This document shows, piece by piece, positions 44,628-53,970 of a stretch of DNA of 64,000 nt. The translations under genes were made by a program, and so were the position numbers. Positions within the stretch are counted from its first letter, which is position 1; the number at the start of each line of letters is the position of its first letter. Source of the DNA: Nitratireductor luteus (GTDB lineage Bacteria > Pseudomonadota > Alphaproteobacteria > Rhizobiales > Rhizobiaceae); assembly GCF_026162365.1 (NCBI RefSeq), contig NZ_JAOANW010000017.1, forward strand, positions 1 through 64,000, written 5' to 3'. The notes under the pieces are model-generated. The model did not search any database. It worked only from the letters and a program-made list of their open reading frames with translations, and was not told where the DNA came from.

Positions 44628-46400
44628 TCAGTCGCCAACGGCAACGCCTTCCCGGCGCGGGTCCGCACCGCCTTCAAGACCTTCCGGCGTGAACGCTACG
44701 CCATGAATGCCGGAGGTGAGGTCGGTGATGTTGACGTTGAAGCCCAGGGCTGAAAGGTCCTCCGCGAGCGTCTCCGCACCGGTGCCGGCCTCCAAATCGT
44801 AGCGACCGAACCTGTTGGTAAGGTTGGGCAAGGATATGGCTTCCTGGATGTCCATCTCCCAGTCGATCAGCGCAATGACCGTCTTGGCGACATAGGGAAT
44901 GATGTTGCTGCCGCCGGGCGAGCCCAGCGCATAGGCCGGCTTGCCATCCTTTAGGATGATGGTCGGCGACATGGACGAGCGCGGGCGCTTGCCCGGCTCT
45001 ACCCGATTTGCCACGGCCTGACCGTCGCTTGTCGGCCGGAAGGAGAAATCGGTAAGCTGGTTGTTGAGCAGGAAGCCAGCAGCCATCTGCCGCGAACCGA
45101 AAGCGTTTTCGATGGAGGTCGTCATCGATGCGACATTGCCGTCGGCATCGACGATCACGAAGTGCGAGGTCGAGGGCTGCTCCAGCTCGATGCCCGGAAG
45201 CCGCAGTTCGGCTTCATCCCAGGGCGGCGTACCCGGCTTCGCCTCATCCTCGCCAAGCGCGGTGTCGCGCCGGATGAGGGCCGCGCGCTCGGCGAGATAG
45301 GCTTCATTCAGGAGCCCCTTCGGCATGTCGACGAAATCGGAGTCGGCCATGTAGAGGCCCCGGTCGGCGAAGGCGAGACGGGTTGCATCGCCGATTATGC
45401 GCCAGGATTGCGGGTCGTCCGGCCCGAGCGCGCCCCCAGATGCGCCAAGGTCGAAATGCGAGACCTGACCCAGTATCTGGCCGACGGTCAGCGCTCCGGA
45501 GGAGGGCGGCCCCATGCCGCACACCTCATAGCCGCGATAGGGTTGGCACACGGCCGGCCGCTCTTTCGCTTCATAGGCAGCGAGGTCGCTCGTCTCGAGA
45601 AGCCCCGGATTTTCTTCATGGGCCTTCACGGCCTCGACGATGGCCTCGGCGATCGCGCCTTCATAGAACGCCTCCGCGCCCTCATCGGCGAGCGTCGTCA
45701 GCGTCTTCGCATAGTCGGGGTTCTTCAAAAGCGTGCCGACCGGCAGCGGCTCGCCTTCCGCATCGTAGAAATAGGCCCGCGCGGCGGCTTCCTCGTTTAG
45801 CTTGCCCCGATCCTCGGCCAGAAGGGCGTTGAGCCGCGGCGATACTTCAAAGCCCTGTTTTGCCAGGTCGATGGCCGGCTGCAGGGTCTGCGCCCAATCG
45901 AGTTTTCCATGGGCCTTGTGCACCTTTTCCATGAGCCGGACCACGCCCGGCGTACCGACCGAACGGCCGCCGATCACGGCGTCGAAGAAGGCGAGGGGCT
46001 CGCCCTTTTCGTCGAGGAAAAGTTCCGGCGTAGCCGCCATGGGCGCGGTTTCGCGCCCGTCGAACGTGGTGACCTCGCCGCTTTCGGCGTCGTACCAGAC
46101 CAGGAACGCGCCGCCGCCGATGCCGGAGGATTGCGGCTCGACGAGGCCGAGCACAGTCTGCACGGCGACGAGCGCATCGGCAGCGCTCCCCCCGGCCCGC
46201 AGCATTTCCAGGCCGGCCTCGGCCGCCAGCGGATTGGCCGCCGCGACCATCTGGCGCTCGGCCTTCACCACCTCCCTGGCTTCGACGCCGCTGGCGATTT
46301 CGGGCGCGACGGCGTCCGCCGCCTGCTGCGTCATCGCGGGCGCGGCCCAGACAAGCGCCGCCCCCAAAGCCCAAATGCCCGGTCCCTTCAAAACTGTCAT
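44628..46400 (-). CDS. ggt: Gamma-glutamyltransferase
   Basis: A 590-residue periplasmic N-terminal nucleophile hydrolase. A signal peptide (KGPGIWALGAALVWAAPAMT) is present. MVAAANPLAAEAGLEMLRAG and GIGGGAFLVWYDAESG, with the later MGPPSSGAL, are family landmarks. Self-cleavage should occur before the Thr in PSTSHFVIVDADGNVASMT (about residue 404), which becomes the nucleophile. The small subunit holds LLNNQLTDFSF and GSPGGSNIIPYV. It hydrolyses or transfers the gamma-glutamyl group of glutathione. It lies 36 bases downstream of lipB. Confidence 0.94.
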   Translation of the reverse strand: MTVLKGPGIWALGAALVWAAPAMTQQAADAVAPEIASGVEAREVVKAERQMVAAANPLAAEAGLEMLRAGGSAADALVAVQTVLGLVEPQSSGIGGGAFLVWYDAESGEVTTFDGRETAPMAATPELFLDEKGEPLAFFDAVIGGRSVGTPGVVRLMEKVHKAHGKLDWAQTLQPAIDLAKQGFEVSPRLNALLAEDRGKLNEEAAARAYFYDAEGEPLPVGTLLKNPDYAKTLTTLADEGAEAFYEGAIAEAIVEAVKAHEENPGLLETSDLAAYEAKERPAVCQPYRGYEVCGMGPPSSGALTVGQILGQVSHFDLGASGGALGPDDPQSWRIIGDATRLAFADRGLYMADSDFVDMPKGLLNEAYLAERAALIRRDTALGEDEAKPGTPPWDEAELRLPGIELEQPSTSHFVIVDADGNVASMTTSIENAFGSRQMAAGFLLNNQLTDFSFRPTSDGQAVANRVEPGKRPRSSMSPTIILKDGKPAYALGSPGGSNIIPYVAKTVIALIDWEMDIQEAISLPNLTNRFGRYDLEAGTGAETLAEDLSALGFNVNITDLTSGIHGVAFTPEGLEGGADPRREGVAVGD

Positions 46401-46436
46401 ATCCCACTCCTCGATGCGCCCCCACGCCCGAAAAAA

Positions 46437-47180
46437 TCACTCGGCGGCGATCGGCATCTGTCCGGATATCCTTTCAGCCGGCCCGAAAATATTTTCGAAC
46501 GCCCGTTGCAGCGCCAGGTCGAAGTCCGCCATCGTTACGGGCAAGCCGAGATCGACCAGGCTGGTCACGCCGTAGCCGGCAATGCCGCACGGCACGATGC
46601 CGGAGAAATGCGAAAGGTCCGGCTCCACATTCACTGCGATGCCGTGGAAGCTCACCCAGCGGCGCAGCCTGATGCCGATGGCGGCGATCTTGTCCTCCAT
46701 CGGGCTGCCGTCGGGCAGGGGTGACTTGTCAGGGCGGGCAACCCATACGCCGACCCGGTTCGCCCGCCGCTCGGCGCTGACGTTGAAATGCGCCAGGCTG
46801 CGGATGATCCACTCCTCGAGCGCAGCCACAAAGGCGCGCACATCCTCCCGCCGCCGCTTCAGGTCCAGCATGACGTAGGCCACGCGCTGCCCCGGTCCAT
46901 GATAGGTGTACTCGCCGCCGCGGCCCACATGGTGCACGGGAAAGCGCTGGGTGTCGAGGATGCCCTCCGCCCTGGCGCTGGTGCCTGCCGTATAAAGCGG
47001 TGCATGTTCCACCAGCCAGATCAGCTCGCGCGCTTCGCCTGTACGGATATCCTCGGCCCGCTCTTCCATATACCGGACGGCCTCCTCGTACGGCGTGAGG
47101 CCGGGTTCGATGCGCCATTCCACGGCGGGGCCCGGCTCTGCCGGAAAGAAGGCTCCGACCTTGGCTATGCGTTCGCTCAT
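46437..47180 (-). CDS. lipB: Octanoyl-[acyl-carrier-protein]:protein N-octanoyltransferase
   Basis: A 247-residue Lip[40 protein letters not shown] (about 85-104) and the active-site pair K164 ([19 protein letters not shown]) and C198 ([17 protein letters not shown]) are all visible. It moves octanoate from ACP to lipoyl domains, the first step of lipoate synthesis. The start is ATG 47180 with AGGAG six bases upstream; the open frame continues to 47294 without a better site. Confidence 0.95.
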   Translation of the reverse strand: MSERIAKVGAFFPAEPGPAVEWRIEPGLTPYEEAVRYMEERAEDIRTGEARELIWLVEHAPLYTAGTSARAEGILDTQRFPVHHVGRGGEYTYHGPGQRVAYVMLDLKRRREDVRAFVAALEEWIIRSLAHFNVSAERRANRVGVWVARPDKSPLPDGSPMEDKIAAIGIRLRRWVSFHGIAVNVEPDLSHFSGIVPCGIAGYGVTSLVDLGLPVTMADFDLALQRAFENIFGPAERISGQMPIAAE

Positions 47181-47437
47181 CAAGCGCTCCTGATATCCGG
47201 CGAGGCGGAATAGGGACGTAGAGACTGTTTGAGAATTCGCTGCGACATCTGCCCGCCGAGTAGAATTATCGAACGGTCTCTTATGACTCCACAAGCCCCG
47301 CGACGTCCAGCCACCTGTTTGGTGCCCCTGATCGCAAGCTGCGAAAGATTTGCGTATTTCGGTGTTTCACAGGCTTGTTTCACCAAGGGCTATTTGCTAC
47401 ATGCGCCGTGGCCGGTGCGAACCGGCTTTCGTTGCGT

Positions 47438-47522
47438 GCGGTCGTGGCGGAATTGGTAGACGCGCAGCGTTGAGGTCGCTGTGGGGCAACCCGTGGAAGT
47501 TCGAGTCTTCTCGACCGCACCA
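47438..47522 (+). tRNA. tRNA-Leu(GAG)
   Basis: An 85-base class II tRNA with encoded CCA. Acceptor GCGGTCG pairs with CGACCGC, the anticodon loop is TTGAGGT (GAG, leucine), a long variable arm TGGGGCAACCCG follows, and the T-arm is GAAGTTCGAGTCTTC. Confidence 0.96.
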
Positions 47523-47668
47523 ATTTTCTCTCCCTCACCTATTTCATATCTCTGTCCTGCCTCGCGGGCGCCGGCCTCCGCGGTGGGTAAAAACATCTTG
47601 TGATTGGGCGCAGGCCGACTTTGTCATTGGGGGTCAGGCGCGCTACAGCTGCGTGGACCGGTCGCGCC

Positions 47669-47755
47669 AGAGCGCCGTGCGTCTGTTCGGGCCAACCAAG
47701 GGGCGTATCTTCTTGTTTTTCCGCATATATGCGGGCGGCAGGTGATTCCACCTGA
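47669..47755 (+). repeat. Palindromic repeat element upstream of mgtE (second copy)
   Basis: An 87-base unit that aligns with 37776-37866: same start (AGAGCGCCGTGCGTC), same TTGTTTTTCCGCAT core and same CAGGTGATTCCACCTGA end. The outer arm pairing is degraded here, but the CCGCATATATGCGG and CAGGTG/CACCTG dyads are kept, with compensated changes. Confidence 0.72.
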
Positions 47756-47789
47756 TGGCAAAATGCTATAAGCGTCGATATCGGCGAAC

Positions 47790-49238
47790 GTGTCGGCGGA
47801 GACTGAGGGGAGCGTGCCGTTGAACGAGACGGAGCACCACGACGAGGAGCATGGCAAGGCCGAGATGCCGGACAACGGTGTCTACGGCGAAGCTGGCGCT
47901 ATTTCTTCGGCATTCCTCGCCCGTATCGGCGCTGCCATCGCCGACCGCGACACGCTGACCCTGAAAAGCGACGTGGCGGGCCTGCATCAATCGGAAATCG
48001 GCGACCTGCTCCATGCTCTGATGCCCGAGCAGCGCCGCTCGCTTGTCGAACTAATGGGCGACGAGTTCGACTTCACCGCCCTTACCGAGGTCGACGAGGC
48101 GATCAGGCTCGATATCGTCGGCAGCCTGCCGAATGCGCAGATCGCCCAGGCGGTCCAACAGCTGGATTCCGACGATGCTGTCTATATCCTCGAGGATCTG
48201 GATCCTGCCGACCAGGACGAGATCCTGTCGGAGCTGCCCTTCACCGAGCGGGTCCGGCTGCGCCGCTCGCTGGGTTATCCGGAAGAGACCGCCGGCCGGC
48301 GCATGCAGACGGAGTTCGTCGCCGTGCCGCCGTTCTGGACTGTGGGCCAGACGATCGATTATATGCGCGAGGACAAGAACCTGCCGGATAGCTTTTCCCA
48401 GGTCTTCGTCATCGATCCCACATTCCGCCTCGTCGGCGCGGTCGATCTCGACCGCATTTTGCGCACCCAGCGCAATGTGAAGGTGGAGGACGTGATGCGC
48501 GAGACGCGGCACGCGATTCCCGCCACGATGGACCAGGAAGAAGCGGCGCAGATCTTCGAGCAGTACGATCTCCTGTCGGCTGCCGTGGTCGATGAGAACG
48601 AGCGGCTTGTCGGGGTTCTCACCATCGACGACGTGGTCGACGTCATCCAACAGGAGGCGGAGGAGGATCTGCTGCGCATGGGCGGCGTCGGCGACGAGGA
48701 ATTGTCCGATACCGTCATGATCGCCGCCAGGTCGCGCGTGCCGTGGCTCCTGGTCAACCTGATCACTGCATTTCTCGCCGCATCCGTCATCAGCCTTTTC
48801 GATGCGACCATCGAAAAGATCGTGGCGCTTGCCGTCTTGATGCCCATCGTCGCTGGCATGGGCGGCAATGCCGGATCGCAGACCATGACGGTCACCGTCC
48901 GCGCGCTCGCCACCCGTGACCTCGACATCTACAATGCCGGCCGCATCATCCGGCGCGAAATGGGCGTGGGGCTGCTCAACGGCGCCATCTTCGCCACGCT
49001 GATCGGCCTCGTCGCCGGCTTCTGGTTCCATGATCCCAATCTCGGCGGCATCATCGCCGCGGCGATAGTCATCAACATGTTCGTCGCCGCTGCCGGCGGC
49101 ATCCTCATTCCATTGCTGCTCGACAAGGTGGGCGCCGACCCCGCCGTCGCCTCGGCGGTTTTCGTGACGGCGGTGACCGACGTCGTCGGCTTCTTCGCCT
49201 TTCTCGGCCTGGCCACCTGGTGGTTCGGGCTTTTGTAG
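47790..49238 (+). CDS. mgtE: Magnesium transporter MgtE
   Basis: A 482-residue channel. The N domain (about 40-150) includes LPNAQIAQAVQQLDSDDAVY; the CBS pair (about 155-290) includes LVGAVDLDRILRTQRNVKVE and LVGVLTIDDVVDVIQQEAEE. Five membrane helices at about 320-482 contain PIVAGMGGNAGSQTMTVTVR, the pore signature. The N and CBS domains sense cytosolic Mg2+ and close the pore. The start is GTG 47790, or GTG 47814 which has a better GAGGGGAGC ribosome site. Confidence 0.94.
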   Translation: MSAETEGSVPLNETEHHDEEHGKAEMPDNGVYGEAGAISSAFLARIGAAIADRDTLTLKSDVAGLHQSEIGDLLHALMPEQRRSLVELMGDEFDFTALTEVDEAIRLDIVGSLPNAQIAQAVQQLDSDDAVYILEDLDPADQDEILSELPFTERVRLRRSLGYPEETAGRRMQTEFVAVPPFWTVGQTIDYMREDKNLPDSFSQVFVIDPTFRLVGAVDLDRILRTQRNVKVEDVMRETRHAIPATMDQEEAAQIFEQYDLLSAAVVDENERLVGVLTIDDVVDVIQQEAEEDLLRMGGVGDEELSDTVMIAARSRVPWLLVNLITAFLAASVISLFDATIEKIVALAVLMPIVAGMGGNAGSQTMTVTVRALATRDLDIYNAGRIIRREMGVGLLNGAIFATLIGLVAGFWFHDPNLGGIIAAAIVINMFVAAAGGILIPLLLDKVGADPAVASAVFVTAVTDVVGFFAFLGLATWWFGLL

Positions 49239-49246
49239 ATTTGCCG

Positions 49247-50518
49247 TCAGGCGGCCGCTTCGCGAACCCGCCTGCCGCGCAAAAGGATCAGAACCATCAC
49301 CGAGATGTTCAGCAGGTTCCAGCCGATGCCGTTGAGGAATGCGGCGTTGTAGGAGCCGGTCATGTCGTAGATCCACCCCGACATCCAGCCGCCCAATGCC
49401 ATGCCGACGATGGTCGCCATGATGACGATGCCGACCCGCTGTCCCGCCTCACGCGCGGGCAGATATTCGCGCACGATTATCGCATAGGAAGGCACGATGC
49501 CTCCTTGCGACAGGCCGAACACCAGCGACACGATATAGAGCGAGGCGAGCCCGTCGAAGGGGATATAGAGGATCAGCGCCAGGCACTGCATCACCGAGCC
49601 GATGATAAGGGTGCGCACGCCGCCGATATGATCGGCGAGGAAACCCGAGGCCAGGCGGCTGACGATGCCGCCGGCCAGCATCAGCGACAGCATTTCCGCC
49701 CCCCGTGCGATCCCGTAGCCGAGATCGACGCAATAGGCCACGATATGCACCTGAGGCATGGACATGGCCACGCAACAGCCAAGCCCCGCAACGATCAGCA
49801 GCCCCTGCAATGTGTTGGGGGAAAATGGCTGGGCGCGGCGCGGTCCGCCGGACGGAATTGCGGCAGGCGGGGCGGGATCTATACCGCCTGGAGGCCGCGT
49901 TCTCAAAAGCAGCGACAGCGGCACCAGTGAGACGATGCAGAAAATGCCGATCCACAGAAAGGTCAGCCGCCATCCTGTGCCCGCCAGGAGGAGCTTGATC
50001 ACCGTCGGCCAGACCACACCGGCCACGTAATTACCGCTCGCCACCGCTGCCACTGCAATGCCTCGCCGCTTCTTGAACCAGTGCGAGATGTCGGCGATCA
50101 GCGGACCGAAAGTGGCCGAGGCGCCGACGCCCACCAGAAGGCCCTGGGCGAGCGCGAACTGCCAGATGGTCTGGGAAAACGAGGAAAGGATATAGCCGAG
50201 CCCCAGCATCGTGCCGGCAATCGCCACCGGCAGGGCGACGCCGATGCGGTCCGCAAAGCGGCCGATCACGACGTTGCCGAAGGCGAACCCGATCATGACG
50301 GTCGTGTAGGGCAGGGAGGCCGCCGCCCGGTCCACGCCGAAGTCCGCCTGTACCCGCGGCAGGACGACGATATAGGCCCATAGCGCCACGCTGCCGATGG
50401 TCCCCAGCAGGATGCAAAGCGCCAGCCGCACCCACGACTGGGCGCTGTCGAGACGCTCTGCATCTGACAAGGATGCACCGCCACTGCGCATTTCAGGCTC
50501 TCCTTCCGCGTCGGACAC
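49247..50518 (-). CDS. MFS transporter, monocarboxylate/oxalate-like
   Basis: A 423-residue, 12-helix major facilitator. GNVVIGRFADRIG is the loop 2-3 motif, GASATFGPLIADISHWFKKR in the first half and SRLASGFLADHIGG in the second half match the group of monocarboxylate-type carriers (OFA family). A Pro-rich loop (GIDPAPPAAIPSGG) separates the halves. The substrate cannot be told from sequence. It is convergent with mgtE, only eight bases apart. Confidence 0.85.
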   Translation of the reverse strand: MSDAEGEPEMRSGGASLSDAERLDSAQSWVRLALCILLGTIGSVALWAYIVVLPRVQADFGVDRAAASLPYTTVMIGFAFGNVVIGRFADRIGVALPVAIAGTMLGLGYILSSFSQTIWQFALAQGLLVGVGASATFGPLIADISHWFKKRRGIAVAAVASGNYVAGVVWPTVIKLLLAGTGWRLTFLWIGIFCIVSLVPLSLLLRTRPPGGIDPAPPAAIPSGGPRRAQPFSPNTLQGLLIVAGLGCCVAMSMPQVHIVAYCVDLGYGIARGAEMLSLMLAGGIVSRLASGFLADHIGGVRTLIIGSVMQCLALILYIPFDGLASLYIVSLVFGLSQGGIVPSYAIIVREYLPAREAGQRVGIVIMATIVGMALGGWMSGWIYDMTGSYNAAFLNGIGWNLLNISVMVLILLRGRRVREAAA

Positions 50519-50867
50519 AAAATGGCGGCCCCGGCGCGTCTCCGATCAAGCGATGGGTAGCCCGATCGCGTATGGAAAGCGTAGGGCCAGCCCGTTTCTT
50601 TGATTGGCCGGCCCGATTCCGGGTCGCGATTTGGCGCTCCCTATCTCGCCGGCGCGCTGGCGCCCGACCCGGGAGCCGCGAAACAGCCATCAGCAGCATT
50701 CCAATTTCACGGCTGGTGCTGTAGCCATTGTCGTCCGCACGGCTTGGTCCCAAAGCCTGATCCCTAGATGGTGATGACGATCCAACCAAACGTCCTCATG
50801 CTGTGGGTACCGAAAGCGAGGAAATGCGTGCGGATGCGGCAGATGAATTGACTTTTACGTAAATCAG
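50519..50867. other. Divergent intergenic region between MFS and MerR genes
   Basis: No gene seen in these 349 bases. The right edge holds the MerR-type palindrome at 50854-50863, and the rest shows no repeat or terminator. Confidence 0.4.
50848..50863 (+). promoter_or_regulatory. TTTACGTAAA operator with overlapping -35 box
   Basis: A perfect ten-base palindrome TTTACGTAAA at 50854-50863, within a larger TGA...TCA symmetry, directly follows TTGACT (50848-50853). MerR-type activators bind dyads placed in the spacer, and this word resembles the LiuR-type operator. It probably controls the gene starting at 50904. Confidence 0.55.
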
Positions 50868-50903
50868 GTGACACAGTCACCGAAACAACGAGAGCTGGGG
50901 TCT

Positions 50904-51290
50904 ATGCGGGAATATTACACGATCACGGAACTGACCCGCGAATTCGGCATTTCTACCCGCACCTTGCGGTTCTATGAGGACGAGGGCCTTATTCATCCCA
51001 TTCGCAAGGGCCGCACCCGCCTCTACCGTCCTTCCGACCGGCATCTCGTGCGCCAGATATTGCGGGGGCGCAGGATCGGCTTCTCGATTTCCGAAATCCG
51101 CGAGATCATCAGTGTCTACAAGGCTCCGCCCGGCGAGGTCGGCCAGTTGCAGCTCATGATCGCGCGCATCGAGGAAAAGCGTTCCAGCCTGCGCCAGAAG
51201 CGCCGCGACCTGGAAGATACGCTGGCCGAACTCGACCAGGCCGAGGAAGCTTGTGTCGAGCGCCTTGCCGAACTCGGCGTGAAGACCTGA
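50904..51290 (+). CDS. MerR-family regulator (LiuR-like)
   Basis: A 128-residue regulator. YYTITELTREFGISTRTLRF (about 4-23) is the winged-helix HTH, then YEDEGLIHPIRKGRTRLYRP, followed by a long dimerisation coiled coil (IARIEEKRSSLRQKRRDLED). It has no C-terminal metal or ligand domain. It resembles alphaproteobacterial LiuR-type regulators of branched-chain amino acid and fatty acid breakdown, but no such genes are nearby. ATG 50904 has TGGGG upstream; a GTG at 50868 would add 12 residues. Confidence 0.8.
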   Translation: MREYYTITELTREFGISTRTLRFYEDEGLIHPIRKGRTRLYRPSDRHLVRQILRGRRIGFSISEIREIISVYKAPPGEVGQLQLMIARIEEKRSSLRQKRRDLEDTLAELDQAEEACVERLAELGVKT

Positions 51291-51770
51291 TCAGAACCAG
51301 CGCCGAACTTTTTTCTGATAATCCCGATAATGCTTGCCGAAGCGCTGCGCCAGATGCCGCTCTTCCGGGGCGATGGCCAGCTTGTGCGTCGCGAACGCGG
51401 CAGCGAAGCCGAAAGCCACGAACCACGCGTTGCCCATGATCAGCCCGATGGCCAATACGATCATCGTGTTGCTGAGATAAAGCGGGTTGCGGCTGAAGGC
51501 GAACGGCCCGCGCGTCACCAGATGCTCCGATGCCCGGTGCGGCAGGACGGTTGTCCCCACCTTGCGCATCGCGCGGATGGCTGCGACGTCGATGGCTAAC
51601 CCTGCCGCCACCATGAGCCAGCCCATGGCGAACAGAAGATCGGAAAGCGGGCGGGGGAGCCATGGCACGGGGAGGAGAAAACCGGCGATGAGCGCGAGGC
51701 AGATGGCGGCGAGATAGATGATCGGCGGCCAGGGCAGTCGGCTGGGCGGTGCGTCGCGCGGGTCTGTCAT
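51291..51770 (-). CDS. Isoprenylcysteine carboxyl methyltransferase family protein
   Basis: A 159-residue membrane protein with about four helices. TRGPFAFSRNPLYLSNTMIV (about 85-104) and the final EERHLAQRFGKHYRDYQKKV are the SAM-binding signatures of the ICMT/PEMT group. Bacterial relatives methylate lipids or unknown small molecules; the substrate is not known. ATG 51770 follows GGAGGAAGCCC. Convergent with the MerR gene; the two stops abut. Confidence 0.82.
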   Translation of the reverse strand: MTDPRDAPPSRLPWPPIIYLAAICLALIAGFLLPVPWLPRPLSDLLFAMGWLMVAAGLAIDVAAIRAMRKVGTTVLPHRASEHLVTRGPFAFSRNPLYLSNTMIVLAIGLIMGNAWFVAFGFAAAFATHKLAIAPEERHLAQRFGKHYRDYQKKVRRWF

Positions 51771-51857
51771 GGGCTTCCTCCGCATTGCCGTTCATTTCGC
51801 CGGCAATGATTGCGCCAGCAGCCATTGCTTCGCAACCCTGTTCGCTGTCGCTTCTGG

Positions 51858-51897
51858 GCATGATGCCGAAAAAGTCGGTTTTCGGAAAAGATCATGC
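51858..51897. repeat. Rhizobial-type palindromic repeat (GCATGAT...ATCATGC)
   Basis: GCATGATGCCGAAAA, a spacer with GTCGG, and TTTTCGG...GATCATGC form a long imperfect dyad. This word is widespread between genes of Rhizobiales. It lies between two leftward genes. Confidence 0.65.
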
Positions 51898-51938
51898 TGA
51901 AACAAACAAATGGATCAAGGTGACTGCTCGACGTTACG

Positions 51939-52895
51939 TCACTGTGACCTGGCACAGAATGCAATCGTATCCTGCACCCAGCGTGTCGCCTCCTCGTCTT
52001 CCGCGCCGCGCGCCAGCACCTGCGTCCGCTCCGCCGCCCGGGCTTCCTCGACGATGCAGCCGCAATAGCTCTCGCACAGCGCTTGCTCACGGCTTTGCAC
52101 GCACTGGTTCGTGCACATCCGCATGAAACCCGCTTCAACGTCGGCTGCATCCAGCGATGGTGGATAAAGTTGCGCCATGATCCAGACGCAGGAAATCAGC
52201 ACCGGCTGGTGCACGAGATAGAAGGCCAGGCTGTGCCGCCCCGCCCATCCGAGCACCGGGATGCGTAAGCCAGGCCGCCACGCGGCCAGGCGGTCGATGA
52301 ACCCGGTGGATTGAGCGACCTTGGCCGCGGCCATTCCAGATAGGACGGCGCCGAACCACGGAAAGATCGGTATGTAATCGTTGGAAGCCGGCACATTTCT
52401 CGACAGGCCGATCCACCACAGAACCGGCTGGTCGAGAAACGGCCAGTGCACATAATGCGGTGCGGCGACGACAAGGACCGCGAGCGCCGCCAGAAGCGTG
52501 GCGGGAAAGTGAAGGAGCAGAAGCCCGAGCACACTCGCCACCGCAATATGGTGCAATATGCCGAAAAAGATGAATTGCTCCGGCATCAGCAACCACGTCA
52601 CCAGGGAAATGGCCGCTGCCGCGCCCGCTATCATGACGAGACGTTTGGCGAAGGGGCCAGCCTTGAACGAGCGCGCATGCGCCAGAACAAGGCTCACTCC
52701 CACCAGGAACAGGAAGGAGCTGGCGATGCAGCGCGCGAACAGCTTCCACCCGCCCGTCACCGATGTGAAAGGCTGGAGATAACCGAAGAATTCGAGATCC
52801 CAGGTAAAGTGATAGATGGCCATCGCCACCAGCGCGAGACCACGTGCGCCATCGATCGGTTCAATACGCCTGTGTTGTTCTGCTGCGGTCTGCAA
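51939..52895 (-). CDS. DUF1624/HGSNAT-like membrane acyltransferase with Cys-rich tail
   Basis: A 318-residue protein. It opens with RIEPIDGARGLALVAMAIYH and the DLEFFGY segment, the signature of DUF1624 (heparan-alpha-glucosaminide N-acetyltransferase-like). About eight membrane helices follow to residue 255, with GILHHIAVASVLGLLLLHFP and RHSLAFYLVHQPVLI. The last 60 residues are soluble and hold C263, C267, C276, C280, C282 and a final Cys near 315, in a C-x3-C / C-x3-C-x-C pattern. The likely role is acetylation of an envelope glycan; the function of the tail is unknown. Confidence 0.8.
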   Translation of the reverse strand: MQTAAEQHRRIEPIDGARGLALVAMAIYHFTWDLEFFGYLQPFTSVTGGWKLFARCIASSFLFLVGVSLVLAHARSFKAGPFAKRLVMIAGAAAAISLVTWLLMPEQFIFFGILHHIAVASVLGLLLLHFPATLLAALAVLVVAAPHYVHWPFLDQPVLWWIGLSRNVPASNDYIPIFPWFGAVLSGMAAAKVAQSTGFIDRLAAWRPGLRIPVLGWAGRHSLAFYLVHQPVLISCVWIMAQLYPPSLDAADVEAGFMRMCTNQCVQSREQALCESYCGCIVEEARAAERTQVLARGAEDEEATRWVQDTIAFCARSQ

Positions 52896-53012
52896 TTCTT
52901 AGCCCCCGGACCCGCAAGCGATCCACGATCGCCGACGGTATTGACGGTAACGCCATCTCGATCAGATGGTTAACTGTTATTCGATATATCATTCAAGGAT
53001 AAGGAAGGCGTT

Positions 53013-53843
53013 ATGAAGTTCATCGAGGCAAACGGCGCGCGGATACCGGCGCTTGGCCTTGGGACCTGGACCTTGGCCGGGGCCACCTGTGCTGATCTCG
53101 TGTTGAGCGCGATCGAGACCGGCTACACGCACATCGACACCGCTGCCATGTATGAAAACGAGGAGGATGTCGGCCGTGCCGTCGAGCGTTCAGGGGCAAG
53201 GCGCGCCGATCTCTTCGTCACCACAAAGGTCTGGTGGACCGATCTTGCGCCTGATGATCTGCTGCGATCGGCCCGGCACAGCCTCGAGCGGTTGAAGCTG
53301 GAATACCTGGATCTGCTGCTGATCCACTGGCCCAACCCCGCCGTCCCCCTTCAGGACAGCATCGAAGCCCTCAACGAGGCGCAGCGGTCGGGCCTGACCC
53401 GCCATATCGGCGTTTCCAATTTCCCGACAGATCTGCTTGCCAGGGCCGTTGCATGCTCAGCCGCGCCGCTTGTCGCCAACCAGGTCGAGCATCATCCCTA
53501 TATCGACCAGACCAAGGTGCATCAGGCCTGCCGCAGCCATGGCATGGCCATGATATCCTACTGTCCGCTGGCACGGGGTGGGGGGCTCTTTGGCGAACCG
53601 GCGGTCGTTGCGGCTGCCAAGGCCCATGCCAGGTCGCCCGCCCAGATCGTGTTGCGCTGGCACGTGCAGCAGGATGGCATCGGTGTGATCCCACGCACTA
53701 CAAAGGCCGAGCGACTCGCGGAGAACGCCGCGGTTTTCGACTTTGCGCTGAGCGAGGGTGAAATGGCGTCCATAAGCGCGCTGACCCGGGCGAATCAACG
53801 CATTTGCGACTACGGCTTCTCGCCCCGCTGGGACGCACCATAG
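53013..53843 (+). CDS. Aldo/keto reductase (2,5-diketo-D-gluconate reductase-like)
   Basis: A 276-residue (beta/alpha)8 oxidoreductase using NADPH. The catalytic tetrad is D42 and Y47 (YTHIDTAAMYENEEDVGRAV), K72 (VTTKVWW) and H105 (LLLIHWPNP). ISYCPLARGGGLFG and VIPRTTKAERLAENAAVFDF bind the cofactor. The substrate is unknown. ATG 53013 is preceded by AAGGAAGG. It stands alone. Confidence 0.9.
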   Translation: MKFIEANGARIPALGLGTWTLAGATCADLVLSAIETGYTHIDTAAMYENEEDVGRAVERSGARRADLFVTTKVWWTDLAPDDLLRSARHSLERLKLEYLDLLLIHWPNPAVPLQDSIEALNEAQRSGLTRHIGVSNFPTDLLARAVACSAAPLVANQVEHHPYIDQTKVHQACRSHGMAMISYCPLARGGGLFGEPAVVAAAKAHARSPAQIVLRWHVQQDGIGVIPRTTKAERLAENAAVFDFALSEGEMASISALTRANQRICDYGFSPRWDAP

Positions 53844-53970
53844 ATGGGAAACCTGCCACCAGTCGCATCCGGCCTCTCTCTGCACGGAATCCGTGTAGTT
53901 AACCCTGCGTTAGCTTGCATATACTATTGTTTCCCTTCGAACGATCGGGTAATGGCTGCCGCGGGGACCG

